64,000 nt of DNA, taken from positions 19,626 through 83,625 of the forward strand of contig JAFAAW010000003.1 of the NCBI GenBank assembly GCA_023426365.1. The letters run 5' to 3'. Below the pieces are notes generated by a model. That model was not told the origin of the DNA. It did no database searches and saw only the letters and a program-made list of their open reading frames with translations. A program made the translations under genes and the position numbers. Source of the stretch: Pseudomonadota bacterium. GTDB taxonomy: Bacteria > Pseudomonadota > Alphaproteobacteria > Rhodospirillales > Magnetospirillaceae. Position 1 is the stretch's first letter; every line of letters begins with the position of its first letter. Shown piece by piece: positions 1 through 9,661 of the stretch.

Positions 1-980
1 TCGCCGACACCCTCCAGCGCATCGCCGAGCGCCACGAGAGCAGCGAGACGGTCGAGCGCGCCTCGGCCGCCGGCGACGTGGTGGTGATCGACTTCGTCGG
101 CAAGAAGGACGGCGAGGCGTTCCCGGGCGGTTCCGCCCAGGGCTATTCGCTGAAGCTCGGCTCCAACACCTTCATCCCCGGCTTCGAGGACCAGTTGGTC
201 GGCAAGAAGGCCGGTGAGACGGCCGTTGTCGACGTGACCTTCCCCGAGGGCTACGGCAACGAGGATCTGGCCGGCAAGCCCGCCCAGTTCGACGTGACCG
301 TGCACGAGGTGCGCGAGCCGAAGGCCGCCGAGATCGACGACGAGCTGGCCAAGAAGGTCGGCATGGACGGTCTGGATGCCCTCAAGCAGGCCATCAAGGA
401 CGAGATCACCCGCGAGCTGGACGGCATCGCCCGCACCAAGCTCAAGCGCGCCCTGCTGGACCAACTGGCCGCCAACCACGACTTCGAGGTTCCCCAGGGC
501 ATGGTGGACCAGGAGTTCGAGGCCATCTGGAAGCAGGTCGAGCAGGACAAGGAAGCCGGCCGCCTGGATCCGTCGGATGCCGGCAAGGATGACGACACCC
601 TCAAGGCCGATTACCGCGCCCTGGCCGAGCGTCGCGTGCGCCTGGGCCTGCTCTTGGCCGATGTGGGCCAGAAGAACGACGTCACCGTTACCCAGGACGA
701 CGTGAACAAGGCCCTGATCGAGGAAGCCCGCCGCTTCCCCGGCCAGGAACACCTGGTGTTCCAGTACTACAAGAGCAATCCCGACGCGCTGAACAGCCTG
801 CGCGCTCCCATCTTCGAGGACAAGGTCATCGACTTCATCCTCGAACTGGCCAAGGTCGCCGACAAGGAAGTGTCGGTCGAGGATCTGCGCAAGGACCCGG
901 ATGCCGCCGACGAGGGCAAGGCCGAAGAGGCCAAGCCCAAGAAGAAGGCCACCAAGAAGAAGGCCGAATCGGCCGAGTAA
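1..980 (+). CDS. tig: Trigger factor, 3' part (N-terminus outside window)
   Basis: Ribosome-associated chaperone and peptidyl-prolyl isomerase that receives nascent chains. The reading frame is open from base 3, so the ribosome-binding N-terminal domain lies upstream of the window. The first visible part is the FKBP-type PPIase domain (motifs VVIDFVGKKDGEAF and FIPGFEDQLVGKKAGE). It is followed by the helical C-terminal chaperone domain and a lysine-rich tail (KPKKKATKKKAESAE). It sits upstream of clpP, clpX and lon, the usual order in alphaproteobacteria and many other bacteria. The ATG at 78 is internal to the domain and is not the true start. Confidence 0.95.
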   Translation, partial: ADTLQRIAERHESSETVERASAAGDVVVIDFVGKKDGEAFPGGSAQGYSLKLGSNTFIPGFEDQLVGKKAGETAVVDVTFPEGYGNEDLAGKPAQFDVTVHEVREPKAAEIDDELAKKVGMDGLDALKQAIKDEITRELDGIARTKLKRALLDQLAANHDFEVPQGMVDQEFEAIWKQVEQDKEAGRLDPSDAGKDDDTLKADYRALAERRVRLGLLLADVGQKNDVTVTQDDVNKALIEEARRFPGQEHLVFQYYKSNPDALNSLRAPIFEDKVIDFILELAKVADKEVSVEDLRKDPDAADEGKAEEAKPKKKATKKKAESAE

Positions 981-994
981 GGTTCGGTTACGCG

Positions 995-1016
995 CTGGCG
1001 GCCCTCGGGCCGCCAG
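995..1016 (+). terminator. Hairpin after tig
   Basis: CTGGCGGCCC and its exact complement GGGCCGCCAG are separated by two bases, 15 bases after the tig stop. There is no T-run, so termination here would be weak or factor-assisted. Confidence 0.45.
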
Positions 1017-1379
1017 TGTCGTATCCGGCCCCCGTTTCGCCGGACCCGACGCCCACAATCCGGTCGCGACATTGTTGCCTGCGCCGAAAGTATCAACGCG
1101 GCGCGACTTTCGAAATTCCCCGATTGCGGAAATTCGTGAAAGGGCCACATTTGTGGGTGCCGGTCGCCCTGACCGGCCTTGGCGATCCCCCCATCTGCCA
1201 TGCTGGTCCGCGGCCCCTGCCGAAAGGGGCGGCCCGGCGCCGAACCGACGCCAGGGCTCGGTAGCGCGGACGGCAGGGCATGGGGGTCGGTGCGAAGAAT
1301 TTGTCTGGCGGTTCCGGCCCAGGTCGGCTAGGACGGATTCCCGAACCGCCACACCCAGGACTGACGAGAAGGACGGACC
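1017..1379 (+). other. tig-clpP intergenic region
   Basis: No gene is supported in this 363-bp stretch. It must hold the clpP promoter if clpP is transcribed separately, but I see no convincing -35/-10 pair. It contains a 7-bp inverted repeat (CGAAAGT at 1085-1091, ACTTTCG at 1106-1112) of unknown role. Confidence 0.4.
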
Positions 1380-2024
1380 ATGCGCGAGAGAGATCCCATC
1401 GACCTCTATATGAATACCCTCGTGCCGATGGTGGTCGAGCAGACCAACCGGGGCGAGCGCGCCTACGACATCTATTCGCGCCTGTTGAAGGAACGCATCA
1501 TCTTCCTGACCGGCGCGGTCTTTGACGAGGTGGCCAGCCTGATCTGCGCCCAGCTTTTGTTCCTGGAATCCGAGAACCCGTCCAAGGACATCGCCTTCTA
1601 CATCAATTCGCCGGGCGGCGTGGTGACCTCGGGTCTGTCCATCTACGACACCATGCAGTACATCCGCCCGGCCGTGTCCACGGTTTGCCTGGGCCAGGCG
1701 GCGTCCATGGGGTCGCTGCTGCTGACCGCCGGCGAAAAGGGCAAGCGCTTCGCCCTGCCCAACGCCCGCGTCATGGTGCACCAGCCGTCGGGCGGCTTCC
1801 AGGGCCAGGCCACCGACATCGAGATCCACGCCCGTGAAATCCTTGCGCTGCGGGCGCGGCTCAACAATATGTACGTTCATCATACCGGCCAGCCGCTCGA
1901 GGTGATCGAGCAGGCGATGGAGCGCGACAAGTTCATGAGCGCCACCGAAGCCAAGGAATTCGGCCTGATCGACGAGGTGGTGAGCAGCCGCCCGAGCAGG
2001 GAAGGCGACACCGCCGAGGCCTGA
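1380..2024 (+). CDS. clpP: ATP-dependent Clp protease proteolytic subunit
   Basis: Serine peptidase that forms the tetradecameric proteolytic barrel and works with ClpX or ClpA. It is 214 residues, normal for the family. The catalytic triad is visible: Ser109 in GQAASMG, His134 in MVHQPSGG and Asp183 in ERDKFMS. The ATG at 1380 follows the purine-rich GAGAAGGACGG and gives the family-typical N-terminus. It lies between tig and clpX, so protease and unfoldase are probably co-regulated. Confidence 0.97.
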   Translation: MRERDPIDLYMNTLVPMVVEQTNRGERAYDIYSRLLKERIIFLTGAVFDEVASLICAQLLFLESENPSKDIAFYINSPGGVVTSGLSIYDTMQYIRPAVSTVCLGQAASMGSLLLTAGEKGKRFALPNARVMVHQPSGGFQGQATDIEIHAREILALRARLNNMYVHHTGQPLEVIEQAMERDKFMSATEAKEFGLIDEVVSSRPSREGDTAEA

Positions 2025-2030
2025 TGCCGG

Positions 2031-2074
2031 CGGGCGGCGGGGGCTTCCGGCCAAGCAGGTTCCGCCGCCGCCCG
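2031..2074 (+). terminator. GC-rich hairpin between clpP and clpX
   Basis: CGGGCGGCGG (2031-2040) pairs perfectly with CCGCCGCCCG (2065-2074) over a 24-base loop. It starts 6 bases after the clpP stop. There is no T-run, so it could be a partial terminator or an mRNA end-stabilising hairpin. Confidence 0.4.
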
Positions 2075-2121
2075 TTACCGCGCGCAGCCGTTGTCCGCGG
2101 CCCGGCGCGGGGTAATTTTCA

Positions 2122-2151
2122 TTGTCTGCCGCCGATTCGTGTGGCTAACAT
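2122..2151 (+). promoter_or_regulatory. Possible clpX promoter
   Basis: TTGTCT (2122-2127) and TAACAT (2146-2151) are separated by 18 bases, about 40 bases upstream of the clpX start. Both hexamers match the sigma70 consensus only partly. Confidence 0.3.
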
Positions 2152-2190
2152 TGCTTTCAATTGCCTGGCCGCTATACCAATGGAGTACCG

Positions 2191-3456
2191 ATGACCAAGT
2201 CCACGAGCGGCGATTCGAAGAACACCCTGTATTGCTCGTTCTGCGGAAAGAGCCAGCATGAGGTGCGCAAGCTGATCGCCGGGCCGACGGTTTTCATCTG
2301 CGATGAATGCGTCGAGCTGTGCATGGACATCATCCGCGAGGAGCACAAGACCCACCTGGTCCGCTCGCGCGACGGTGTGCCGACCCCGAAGGACATCCGC
2401 GCCGTCCTCGATGACTATGTCATCGGCCAGGACCACGCGAAGAAGGTCCTGTCGGTCGCCGTGCACAATCACTACAAGCGCCTTCAGCACGGTGGCAAGG
2501 CCAACGAGGTCGAGATCGCCAAGTCCAACATCCTGCTGGTCGGCCCCACCGGCTGCGGCAAGACGTTGCTGGCGCAGACCCTGGCCCGCATCCTCGACGT
2601 GCCCTTCACCATGGCCGACGCCACCACCCTGACCGAGGCGGGCTATGTGGGCGAGGATGTGGAGAACATCATCCTCAAGCTGCTGCAGGCCGCCGAGTAC
2701 AATGTGGAGCGCGCCCAGCGCGGCATCGTCTACATCGACGAAGTGGACAAGATCAGCCGCAAGTCCGACAACCCGTCCATCACCCGCGACGTGTCGGGCG
2801 AGGGCGTGCAGCAGGCCCTGCTGAAGATCATGGAAGGCACGGTGGCCAGCGTCCCGCCCCAGGGCGGCCGCAAGCACCCGCAGCAGGAATTCCTGCAGGT
2901 GGACACCACCAACATCCTGTTCATCTGCGGCGGCGCCTTCGCCGGCCTGGAAAAGATCATCGGTTCGCGCGGCCAGGCCACCTCGATCGGCTTTGGTGCC
3001 GAGGTGCGCGGCCCCGACGAGCGTCGGACCGGTGAAATCCTGCGCGAGGTCGAGCCGGAGGACCTGCTGAAATTCGGCCTGATCCCCGAATTCGTCGGCC
3101 GTCTGCCGGTGCTGGCCACCCTGGACGACCTGGACGTGGATGCGCTGGTGGAAATCCTGTCCAAGCCCAAGAACGCCCTGGTCAAGCAGTACCAGCGCCT
3201 GTTCGAGATGGAAGACACCAAGCTGACCTTCCAGGAGGACGCGCTCAAGGCCATTTCGGAAAAGGCGATCCAGCGCAAGACCGGCGCCCGCGGCCTGCGT
3301 TCCATCATGGAAGGCATCCTGCTGGACACCATGTTCGAACTGCCCACCCTGGACAGCGTCGAGGAAGTGGTGGTCAACAAGGAGGTGGTCGAGGGCCGCG
3401 CCCAGCCGCTCTACATCTACTCCGAGCGTCGGGAGGACGTGGGAACCAGCGCCTGA
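2191..3456 (+). CDS. clpX: ATP-dependent Clp protease ATP-binding subunit ClpX
   Basis: AAA+ unfoldase that feeds substrates to ClpP. It is 421 residues. The N-terminal zinc-binding domain is shown by CSFC near residue 15 and CDECVELC further on. Walker A is GPTGCGKT at 118-125 and Walker B lies in VYIDEVDKI. The ClpP-docking IGF loop appears as ATSIGFG. I chose the ATG at 2191, behind GGAG at 2182-2185, rather than the in-frame TTG at 2161, because it gives the standard MTKS-type start just before the zinc finger. Confidence 0.97.
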   Translation: MTKSTSGDSKNTLYCSFCGKSQHEVRKLIAGPTVFICDECVELCMDIIREEHKTHLVRSRDGVPTPKDIRAVLDDYVIGQDHAKKVLSVAVHNHYKRLQHGGKANEVEIAKSNILLVGPTGCGKTLLAQTLARILDVPFTMADATTLTEAGYVGEDVENIILKLLQAAEYNVERAQRGIVYIDEVDKISRKSDNPSITRDVSGEGVQQALLKIMEGTVASVPPQGGRKHPQQEFLQVDTTNILFICGGAFAGLEKIIGSRGQATSIGFGAEVRGPDERRTGEILREVEPEDLLKFGLIPEFVGRLPVLATLDDLDVDALVEILSKPKNALVKQYQRLFEMEDTKLTFQEDALKAISEKAIQRKTGARGLRSIMEGILLDTMFELPTLDSVEEVVVNKEVVEGRAQPLYIYSERREDVGTSA

Positions 3457-3527
3457 TCGGTTGCACGGGCGCCATGGGCGCAAAAGTATTATGACCGCGA
3501 GAGAGAGGCCGGCACTGCCGGCCCTCC

Positions 3528-3560
3528 CTTGACGAGAGAGGGGAGACGCCTAGGTATATC
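3528..3560 (+). promoter_or_regulatory. Candidate heat-shock type promoter of lon
   Basis: CTTGAC (3528-3533) is followed 17 bases later by TAGGTATAT (from 3551), within the 175-bp clpX-lon gap. A CTTG -35 with a TATAT-rich -10 is typical of RpoH promoters in alphaproteobacteria. The -10 region sits in an imperfect inverted repeat (GCCTAGG/CCTTAGGC). Confidence 0.4.
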
Positions 3561-3631
3561 CCTTAGGCACAGTTCCAGAGTGTTTTACCAGTCGGCCGCC
3601 CAAGCCGCGGCCGCATACGTCAAGAGGCAGC

Positions 3632-6031
3632 ATGGCCGAAATCGCACGTGACGACGTTTTCCCGGTTCTTCCCCTCCGAGACATCGTCGTCTTCCCGCAC
3701 ATGATCGTCCCGCTGTTCGTCGGCCGTGAGAAGTCGGTCCGCGCGCTGGAAGACGTCATGCGCGAGGACAAGCAGATCCTGCTGGTGGCCCAGAAGAACG
3801 CGGCCCAGGACGATCCCACCACTGATGACATCTACACCGTGGGCACCGTGTCCACGGTCCTGCAACTGCTGAAACTGCCCGACGGCACCGTCAAGGTGCT
3901 GGTCGAGGGCAGCCGCCGCGCCAAGATCACCGGCTTTACCGACAATCCCAATTTCTTCCAGGCGGTCGCCGAGGTCATGGATGACCGCGAGGGCGAGACC
4001 CAGGAGCTGGAAGCGCTGTCGCGTTCGGTGGTCAGCCAGTTCGAGCAGTACATCAAGCTCAACAAGAAGATTCCGCCGGAAGTGCTGGTCTCGGTCAACC
4101 AGATCGAGGACCCCGGCAAGCTGGCCGACACGGTCGCTTCGCACCTGTCGCTCAAGATCGCCGAGAAGCAGGAGCTTCTGGAGTGCGAGACCATCGCCGA
4201 GCGGCTGGAGCGGGTCTATTCCTACATGGAGGGCGAGATCGGCGTCCTCCAGGTGGAAAAGAAGATCCGCAACCGCGTCAAGCGGCAGATGGAAAAGACC
4301 CAGCGCGAGTACTATCTGAACGAGCAGCTCAAGGCCATTCAGAAGGAGCTGGGCGAGACCGAGGACGGCAAGGACGAGACCGCCGAGCTGGAGGAGCGCA
4401 TCAAGAAGACGCGCCTGTCCAAGGAAGCGAGCGAGAAGGCCATGGCCGAGCTGAAGAAGCTCAAATCCATGAGCCCGATGTCGGCCGAGGCCACCGTGGT
4501 GCGCAACTACCTGGATTGGCTCCTGTCGATTCCGTGGAAGAAGCGGACCAAGGTCAAGAAGGACATCAAGCTGGCCGAGAAGATTCTCGACGCCGAGCAT
4601 TACGGCCTGGAGAAGGTCAAGGAACGCATCATCGAGTACCTGGCGGTGCAGACCCGCACCGACAAGGTCAAGGGGCCCATCCTGTGCCTGGTCGGCCCGC
4701 CCGGCGTGGGCAAGACCTCGCTCGGCAAGTCCATGGCCACCGCCACCGGGCGCAATTTCGTGCGCATCTCGCTGGGCGGCGTGCGTGACGAGGCCGAGGT
4801 GCGCGGTCACCGCCGCACCTATATCGGCTCCATGCCTGGCAAGGTCATCCAGGGCATGAAGAAGGCGAAGTCGTCCAACCCGCTGTTCCTGCTCGACGAG
4901 ATCGACAAGCTGGGCGCGGATTGGCGCGGCGACCCGTCCTCGGCCCTGCTGGAAGTGCTGGACCCCGAGCAGAACGCCACCTTCAACGACCATTACCTGG
5001 AGGTCGATTACGACCTGTCCGACGTAATGTTCGTCACCACCGCCAATTCCCTGCGCATGCCCCAGCCCCTGCTGGACCGCATGGAGGTGATCCGGCTGTC
5101 GGGCTACACCGAGGACGAGAAGGTGGAGATCGCCAAGCGCCACCTGCTGGCCAAGGTCACCAAGGCCGCCGGTCTGGCGAAGGAAGAGATCAACATCACC
5201 GACGACGCCATCCGCGACCTGTGCCGTTACTACACCCGCGAGGCGGGCGTGCGTAACCTGGAGCGCGAATTGGCCAATCTGGCCCGCAAGGCGACCACCG
5301 AGATCGTCTCCAAGGGCAAGAAGAAGGTCACCATCAACGCCAGGAATCTGGAAAAGTATGCCGGCGTCCGCCGCTACCGCTATGGCGAGGCTGAGCTGGA
5401 GGACATGGTGGGCGGCGTGACCGGTCTGGCCTGGACCGAGGTGGGCGGCGAGCTGCTGACCATCGAGGCGGTCACCATGCCCGGCAAGGGCAATTTCAGC
5501 ATCACCGGCAAGCTGGGCGACGTGATGCAGGAATCGGTGCAGGCGGCGCGCTCCTACGTGCGGTCGCGCTCGGTCAGCTTGGGCATCAAGCCGACGGTGT
5601 TCGAAAAGCGCGACATCCACGTCCACGTGCCCGAGGGCGCCACGCCCAAGGACGGCCCGTCCGCCGGCATCGCCATGTGCACGGCCATCGTGTCCGCGCT
5701 GACCGGCATTGCGGTGCGCAAGGACGTGGCGATGACCGGCGAGGTGACCTTGCGCGGTCGCGTGCTGCCCATCGGCGGCCTCAAGGAGAAGCTGCTGGCG
5801 GCGTTGCGCGGCGGTCTCAAGACCGTTCTCATCCCCAAGGAGAACGAGAAGGATCTGGCCGAAATCCCGGACAACGTGAAAAAGAACTTGGAGATCGTCC
5901 CGGTCGCCACGGTGGACGAGGTGCTGTCGCGCGCGCTGACCCGTCTGCCGGTTCCCATCGAGTGGGAGGAGCCGGCCGAGGCTGCCCCCGCCGTGGGCAA
6001 GGATGCCGAACTGACGGTCATCACCCACTAA
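3632..6031 (+). CDS. lon: ATP-dependent protease La (Lon)
   Basis: Homo-oligomeric AAA+ protease that degrades misfolded and regulatory proteins in the cytoplasm. It has 799 residues, the usual length. The N-terminal LON substrate-binding domain ([15 protein letters not shown]) is followed by a coiled region and the AAA+ module with Walker A GPPGVGKT at 355-362. The C-terminal serine-lysine protease domain has Ser677 in PKDGPSAGI and Lys718 in PIGGLKEKL. It is followed by a strong terminator, so it ends the clp-lon block. Confidence 0.98.
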   Translation: MAEIARDDVFPVLPLRDIVVFPHMIVPLFVGREKSVRALEDVMREDKQILLVAQKNAAQDDPTTDDIYTVGTVSTVLQLLKLPDGTVKVLVEGSRRAKITGFTDNPNFFQAVAEVMDDREGETQELEALSRSVVSQFEQYIKLNKKIPPEVLVSVNQIEDPGKLADTVASHLSLKIAEKQELLECETIAERLERVYSYMEGEIGVLQVEKKIRNRVKRQMEKTQREYYLNEQLKAIQKELGETEDGKDETAELEERIKKTRLSKEASEKAMAELKKLKSMSPMSAEATVVRNYLDWLLSIPWKKRTKVKKDIKLAEKILDAEHYGLEKVKERIIEYLAVQTRTDKVKGPILCLVGPPGVGKTSLGKSMATATGRNFVRISLGGVRDEAEVRGHRRTYIGSMPGKVIQGMKKAKSSNPLFLLDEIDKLGADWRGDPSSALLEVLDPEQNATFNDHYLEVDYDLSDVMFVTTANSLRMPQPLLDRMEVIRLSGYTEDEKVEIAKRHLLAKVTKAAGLAKEEINITDDAIRDLCRYYTREAGVRNLERELANLARKATTEIVSKGKKKVTINARNLEKYAGVRRYRYGEAELEDMVGGVTGLAWTEVGGELLTIEAVTMPGKGNFSITGKLGDVMQESVQAARSYVRSRSVSLGIKPTVFEKRDIHVHVPEGATPKDGPSAGIAMCTAIVSALTGIAVRKDVAMTGEVTLRGRVLPIGGLKEKLLAALRGGLKTVLIPKENEKDLAEIPDNVKKNLEIVPVATVDEVLSRALTRLPVPIEWEEPAEAAPAVGKDAELTVITH

Positions 6032-6056
6032 GCCTCCGACTTAGGTCCAAGGCATG

Positions 6057-6088
6057 AAATGGCCGCCGGCAAGCCCGGCGGCCATTTT
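6057..6088 (+). terminator. Rho-independent terminator of lon
   Basis: AAATGGCCGCCGG (6057-6069) pairs with CCGGCGGCCATTT (6075-6087), followed by T. It is a 13-bp perfect stem 25 bases after the lon stop. Confidence 0.85.
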
Positions 6089-6184
6089 CAATCCACGGGT
6101 GTGCGACTTCCGTGTGTGCGTATTTACCGCAGTGTAATTAGCTCAAAAACGGCGGAAATCCGCGCTTTTCCTGCGGAATGCGCA

Positions 6185-6213
6185 TTGACGCTTCACGACC
6201 TGGGATTTAGACT
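6185..6213 (+). promoter_or_regulatory. Sigma70-type promoter of hupB
   Basis: TTGACG (6185-6190) and TAGACT (6208-6213) have the ideal 17-base spacing, about 70 bases upstream of the HU start. Confidence 0.6.
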
Positions 6214-6281
6214 TGCCCCTATTAGATGGGTATTTTGCCGGGCGGCGCGGCCGGACCGGCGCACATAGAGGGGGCCTTCAG

Positions 6282-6554
6282 GTGAACAAGAACGATCTCG
6301 TGACCGCTGTGGCCAACAGCTCCGGCCTGTCCAAGTCCGATGCCGCCAAGGCGGTCGATGGTGTGTTTGACGCGATCACCGGCGCGCTGCAGTCCGGCGA
6401 CGAGGTTCGCCTGGTCGGTTTCGGCACCTTCGCCGTGGCGGCCCGCGCCGCTTCCGAGGGCCGCAATCCCCGCACCGGCGAGAAGATCACGATCGCCGCC
6501 TCCAAGCAGCCCAAGTTCAAGGCCGGCAAGGGCCTGCGCGACGCGGTGCAGTGA
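6282..6554 (+). CDS. hupB: DNA-binding protein HU
   Basis: Small basic nucleoid protein that bends DNA as a dimer. The protein is 90 residues, as expected for HU. It begins MNKNDLVTAVANSSGLSK and carries the beta-arm signature GRNPRTGEKITI. The start is a GTG at 6282 behind GAGGGGG (6268-6274, 7-base spacing); upstream in-frame ATGs would add a non-homologous tail. It has its own promoter and terminator. HU after lon is a common arrangement. Confidence 0.95.
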   Translation: MNKNDLVTAVANSSGLSKSDAAKAVDGVFDAITGALQSGDEVRLVGFGTFAVAARAASEGRNPRTGEKITIAASKQPKFKAGKGLRDAVQ

Positions 6555-6580
6555 CCGAGCACGGGTGACGATTTCCAGGC

Positions 6581-6611
6581 GCCGGCCGCGGGTTCGCGGC
6601 CGGCGTTTTTT
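6581..6611 (+). terminator. Rho-independent terminator of hupB
   Basis: GCCGGCCGCG (6581-6590), a GGTT loop, CGCGGCCGGC (6595-6604), then G and a run of seven Ts. Confidence 0.9.
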
Positions 6612-6664
6612 ATCGCCATCGCTTGGTTGTTTTTTTCATCGAAGCCCCTTATGAAGGGGCCTCC

Positions 6665-6740
6665 GGGCGGTTAGCTCAGTTGGTAGAGCATATCGTTTAC
6701 ACCGATAGGGTCGGCGGTTCGAACCCGTCACCGCCCACCA
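6665..6740 (+). tRNA. tRNA-Val (UAC anticodon)
   Basis: A 76-nt cloverleaf with acceptor GGGCGGT pairing with the 3' ACCGCCC, D-arm TTAGCTCAGT, and TTC arm GGTTCGAACCC. The anticodon stem TATCG/CGATA closes a loop TTTACAC with anticodon TAC. CCA is encoded. Its last 17 bases form part of the attachment site of the neighbouring island, and the gene remains intact. Confidence 0.96.
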
Positions 6741-6742
6741 AG
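6724..6742 (+). repeat. Left attachment site (attL)
   Basis: The 19 bases CCCGTCACCGCCCACCAAG cover the 3' end of tRNA-Val plus two bases. They recur exactly at 14862-14880. This is the usual core of a tRNA-targeting tyrosine integrase. Confidence 0.85.
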
Positions 6743-7004
6743 CCTTTAAGGCGTTGATTTCACTGTGATCCCAAGTGTGGGGGTGTACTCCGTTAGCACA
6801 CCTTCACGTCACACTTGATAATCCGCCTCCCGACCGAAATCAACCCGTCCCCAGGACGGGGCGCAGCCCAGCCGTTCCCAGACCATGCCCGCCAGGGCCG
6901 TTTTTCGGGCCGTGGAGCGGGTAAAGCTATTCCGTCGCCATTCGGGTATCCCGCAGGGCCGGGGGCTGCCAGCGGCGTTCTGAGGCGGTTGATTGGGAAA
7001 AGGG

Positions 7005-7820
7005 CTATCGGCGTTGCCGTTCCAGCCAGCAGCGGTCTTCCAATGCGCAATCTCGGGATTTGGTGCGTATTATGCCGCCCACTGGTGGAAGCGCAAGATT
7101 GCCCATTAGAAATGCTGTCAGAATTTCCGAGTTAATGAGCTTTGGTTGCTGAATGCGATAAGCGGCTACAAGTTCTTCTGTCAGTATGAAGGCGTCATCA
7201 ATGAAAAACCGGCGAACTGATGGGGTGCGATTTCTCTTTGGTATGTATCTGCTGGAGTGGGATTGGAAAAGAGGTGCGCCGCAATAGGTTACGTGATCGA
7301 CTTGCCTCATGGAATGGTTAAATTCATTTCGCGTTTCTACGATTTTATCGAGCGCATCCAATGCTGAATTACTCAATAGATCGGCTTTTCGCACATCCTT
7401 GCGTAAGTCTCCAAGGGTGAGTTTGTCGAACGGCTTTCCGGGAGTGCTGTGAACCTCGTGCAGTTTCAGGAGTTTGTACAAGGCAAGCTCCAACATGCAG
7501 AAGAACCGCCGTAGCTCTGTGTCACTGATTTCAAAGCGGGAGGGCATCAACTCATTGACGAATGGTAGACGCTCACCGGTATGGCGGTTAACCTTAACAA
7601 ATGAACTCCCCTCGCAGCCCCACGGCGTAACGAGTATCCACTCCCCGTCTCCTAGGAACAAAATGTAGGGGGAAGGGTTCATCGCATATAGGAGGGCGCC
7701 TAAGGCACCGACTTCATCTTCAATTGTCCCCGCAACTACTTTCTGAAGTTGCTCGCGCTCAGGTAGGCCCAGTCCCGAGGCTTCAATGAGGCTTGACCAT
7801 ACAGTGCGGCGACGTGCCAT
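7005..7820 (-). CDS. Uncharacterised protein with HEPN-like RNase motif
   Basis: A 271-residue soluble protein that I do not recognise as a named family. Residues 100-170 look helical and end in VETRNEFNHSM. Here Arg164-Asn165 and His169 match the R-x4-6-H signature of HEPN ribonucleases found in abortive infection and toxin systems. The N-terminal part (YILFLGDGEWILVTPWG) looks like a small beta-rich domain. It is the third gene of a minus-strand cluster, 140 bases after herA, in a lower-GC island. A role as a nuclease effector or accessory of the SIR2-HerA system is inference. The ATG at 7820 is the first in the frame. Confidence 0.65.
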   Translation of the reverse strand: MARRRTVWSSLIEASGLGLPEREQLQKVVAGTIEDEVGALGALLYAMNPSPYILFLGDGEWILVTPWGCEGSSFVKVNRHTGERLPFVNELMPSRFEISDTELRRFFCMLELALYKLLKLHEVHSTPGKPFDKLTLGDLRKDVRKADLLSNSALDALDKIVETRNEFNHSMRQVDHVTYCGAPLFQSHSSRYIPKRNRTPSVRRFFIDDAFILTEELVAAYRIQQPKLINSEILTAFLMGNLALPPVGGIIRTKSRDCALEDRCWLERQRR

Positions 7821-7960
7821 GGGCGATTTCCCTTGCCATGGTGACTTGTGGACGACAGGGGTGGGCTTTCACCCGAAATCAACTTTCCTCTGAGTGGGAA
7901 ACATCATCTCGTTGCCCGGTACGGGGTTTGGCTGCCCGCGTCGCTGTGCGGGCATGGGGC

Positions 7961-9661
7961 TTATTCAGACCGCTCCTGGCGTCTCCAACGATCAACGATT
8001 TGATTGACGTCGATATCGTCAGGGCCATCAATCCAGCGGCTGTAAAAATCGATGTCATTGCTGTTCGGTTCGGGGTTGGCCCGATGGAACTGAACGCGGG
8101 AGGGCAGGGGAACGGCTTCGCCCAAGGCCATGGCCTCGCCTCTTCCGAGGCCAGCGAGAACATCAACCAAGTCCCGCTCGGCTTCGGGAACCAAGTTCTT
8201 CACATAGGCTTGGTCAGTCGGGTTGGTGATGCGCAAGCATATGAACGAGCCACACTGAGCCAGCACGGTTTCGGATAGTTCATGTGGCCGCTGGCTAACG
8301 ACACCAAGGCCAACGCCGTACTTGCGGCCTTCCTTGGCGATCCGCTCCATAGATTTCCGCGCTCCGGCATACTGTCCAGCATCGGCACGAGGGATGTAGG
8401 CATGAGCCTCTTCGCACACGAGAAGGAGCGGGAATTCCTTGTATTGCGGGTTCCAATAATTGAACTCGAACGCAAGCCGTCCGATCTGAGCAGCGACGGT
8501 TGGTCGCACATCAAATGGGACTGAACTCAAATCGATAATTGTGATTTGCCTTTTGGGTTCTCCAAGGCCAACAAAATCACGGAGAAGTCCTGCAAGTGTA
8601 TTGGATGCAGTTCTCTGTTTCGGCTTCAGGAGAAAGTCGTATCGAACATCGTTAAGCTTGCTATTAAGGCGAATGAGGAAGCGATCAAACGTTCCAAAAA
8701 GAGGGCCGTTCTTTTTTCCCTTTTCGCCGTCAACTCTCTCACTGTTTTTTCCTCCGATAGCTTCAAGGAGGTTGTCCAAGGAAAAGAAGATGGGAGTGTC
8801 AACCGAGATGCGATCCAGTTTCACACCGGCTTTCTCTTTTTCTTTTAACTGGAATAGTGTGTCTCTGAAGAATGCAATCTGATTGGCGGCTTCACGTTCG
8901 GAATGGTCCACGAGTAAGTCGCAAAGTTCAGCAAATGTCATAAGCCAGTACGGAACTTCTAGCTCTCTGGCATCAACGTACCGGGCAATCCCATCATCAA
9001 ACGCATGTTGACGAACACCTTGCTCGTCTTTCCAACTGTATTCCCCGTGAAGGTCGAGAAGGATGATATGGGCCTTCGGCATGACTTTGACGGCTCGTTG
9101 CAGCAGGTTCGCCACGGTGTGGGATTTGCCTGCGCCAGTCTGCCCCAGGATGGCGAAGTGGCGACCGAATAGACCGGACGGGTCAAAATACACGCCTTGG
9201 GATGGGGCAGAGGGCAGGTAGCCAACGTCATATCCCTTGGACTGGAAGCGGTTGAACATCTTGCCGATGGCTTCCGCTCCAAGGGCGTGTACCTCGGCTC
9301 CGGTGGTTGGGAAGGTGCTGACGCCCCGCTGGAACTCTCCGGTGTCGTCCAACACACCTAACGGGGTGATGCTCAGTTCCCGGCTGACCTTGGCTACCCG
9401 GATGGCATCTTGTCCAGCCTGCCCAGGTTCCAGCGGAACAAGCTTCTCAGTTTCGCTCATTCTCGTGACCATCGCCAGTGTGGCGAGGTTTCGTTGAACA
9501 ATGGCGACGTACGAACCGACCCGACCGACTAGGACATCTTCATCGCCAATGGTGACGATCAACGGGCCATCCTGCTCGATATCGCTCAAAGTGACGCTGA
9601 CGGTTCCTGCTTGAACATCGGTGACGTAGCCAATGCGCGTTTCTTCGGCAAAGTTCGTCAT
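7961..9661 (-). CDS. herA: HerA-family hexameric ATPase, SIR2-associated
   Basis: A 566-residue FtsK/HerA-type ATPase. The N-terminal HAS-barrel-like beta domain spans roughly residues 5-60 (RIGYVTDVQAGTVSVTL). Walker A is GQTGAGKS at 173-180 and Walker B is LLLVCEEAH at 412-420. A polar motif VVSQRP follows at 454-459. Its start overlaps the stop of the upstream SIR2 gene by 4 bases (ATGA), implying translational coupling. SIR2-HerA pairs are established anti-phage systems (known as Gao_Her_SIR or Nezha) in which HerA oligomers scaffold or activate SIR2 NAD+ hydrolysis. That this copy is active is inferred. Confidence 0.88.
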   Translation of the reverse strand: MTNFAEETRIGYVTDVQAGTVSVTLSDIEQDGPLIVTIGDEDVLVGRVGSYVAIVQRNLATLAMVTRMSETEKLVPLEPGQAGQDAIRVAKVSRELSITPLGVLDDTGEFQRGVSTFPTTGAEVHALGAEAIGKMFNRFQSKGYDVGYLPSAPSQGVYFDPSGLFGRHFAILGQTGAGKSHTVANLLQRAVKVMPKAHIILLDLHGEYSWKDEQGVRQHAFDDGIARYVDARELEVPYWLMTFAELCDLLVDHSEREAANQIAFFRDTLFQLKEKEKAGVKLDRISVDTPIFFSLDNLLEAIGGKNSERVDGEKGKKNGPLFGTFDRFLIRLNSKLNDVRYDFLLKPKQRTASNTLAGLLRDFVGLGEPKRQITIIDLSSVPFDVRPTVAAQIGRLAFEFNYWNPQYKEFPLLLVCEEAHAYIPRADAGQYAGARKSMERIAKEGRKYGVGLGVVSQRPHELSETVLAQCGSFICLRITNPTDQAYVKNLVPEAERDLVDVLAGLGRGEAMALGEAVPLPSRVQFHRANPEPNSNDIDFYSRWIDGPDDIDVNQIVDRWRRQERSE

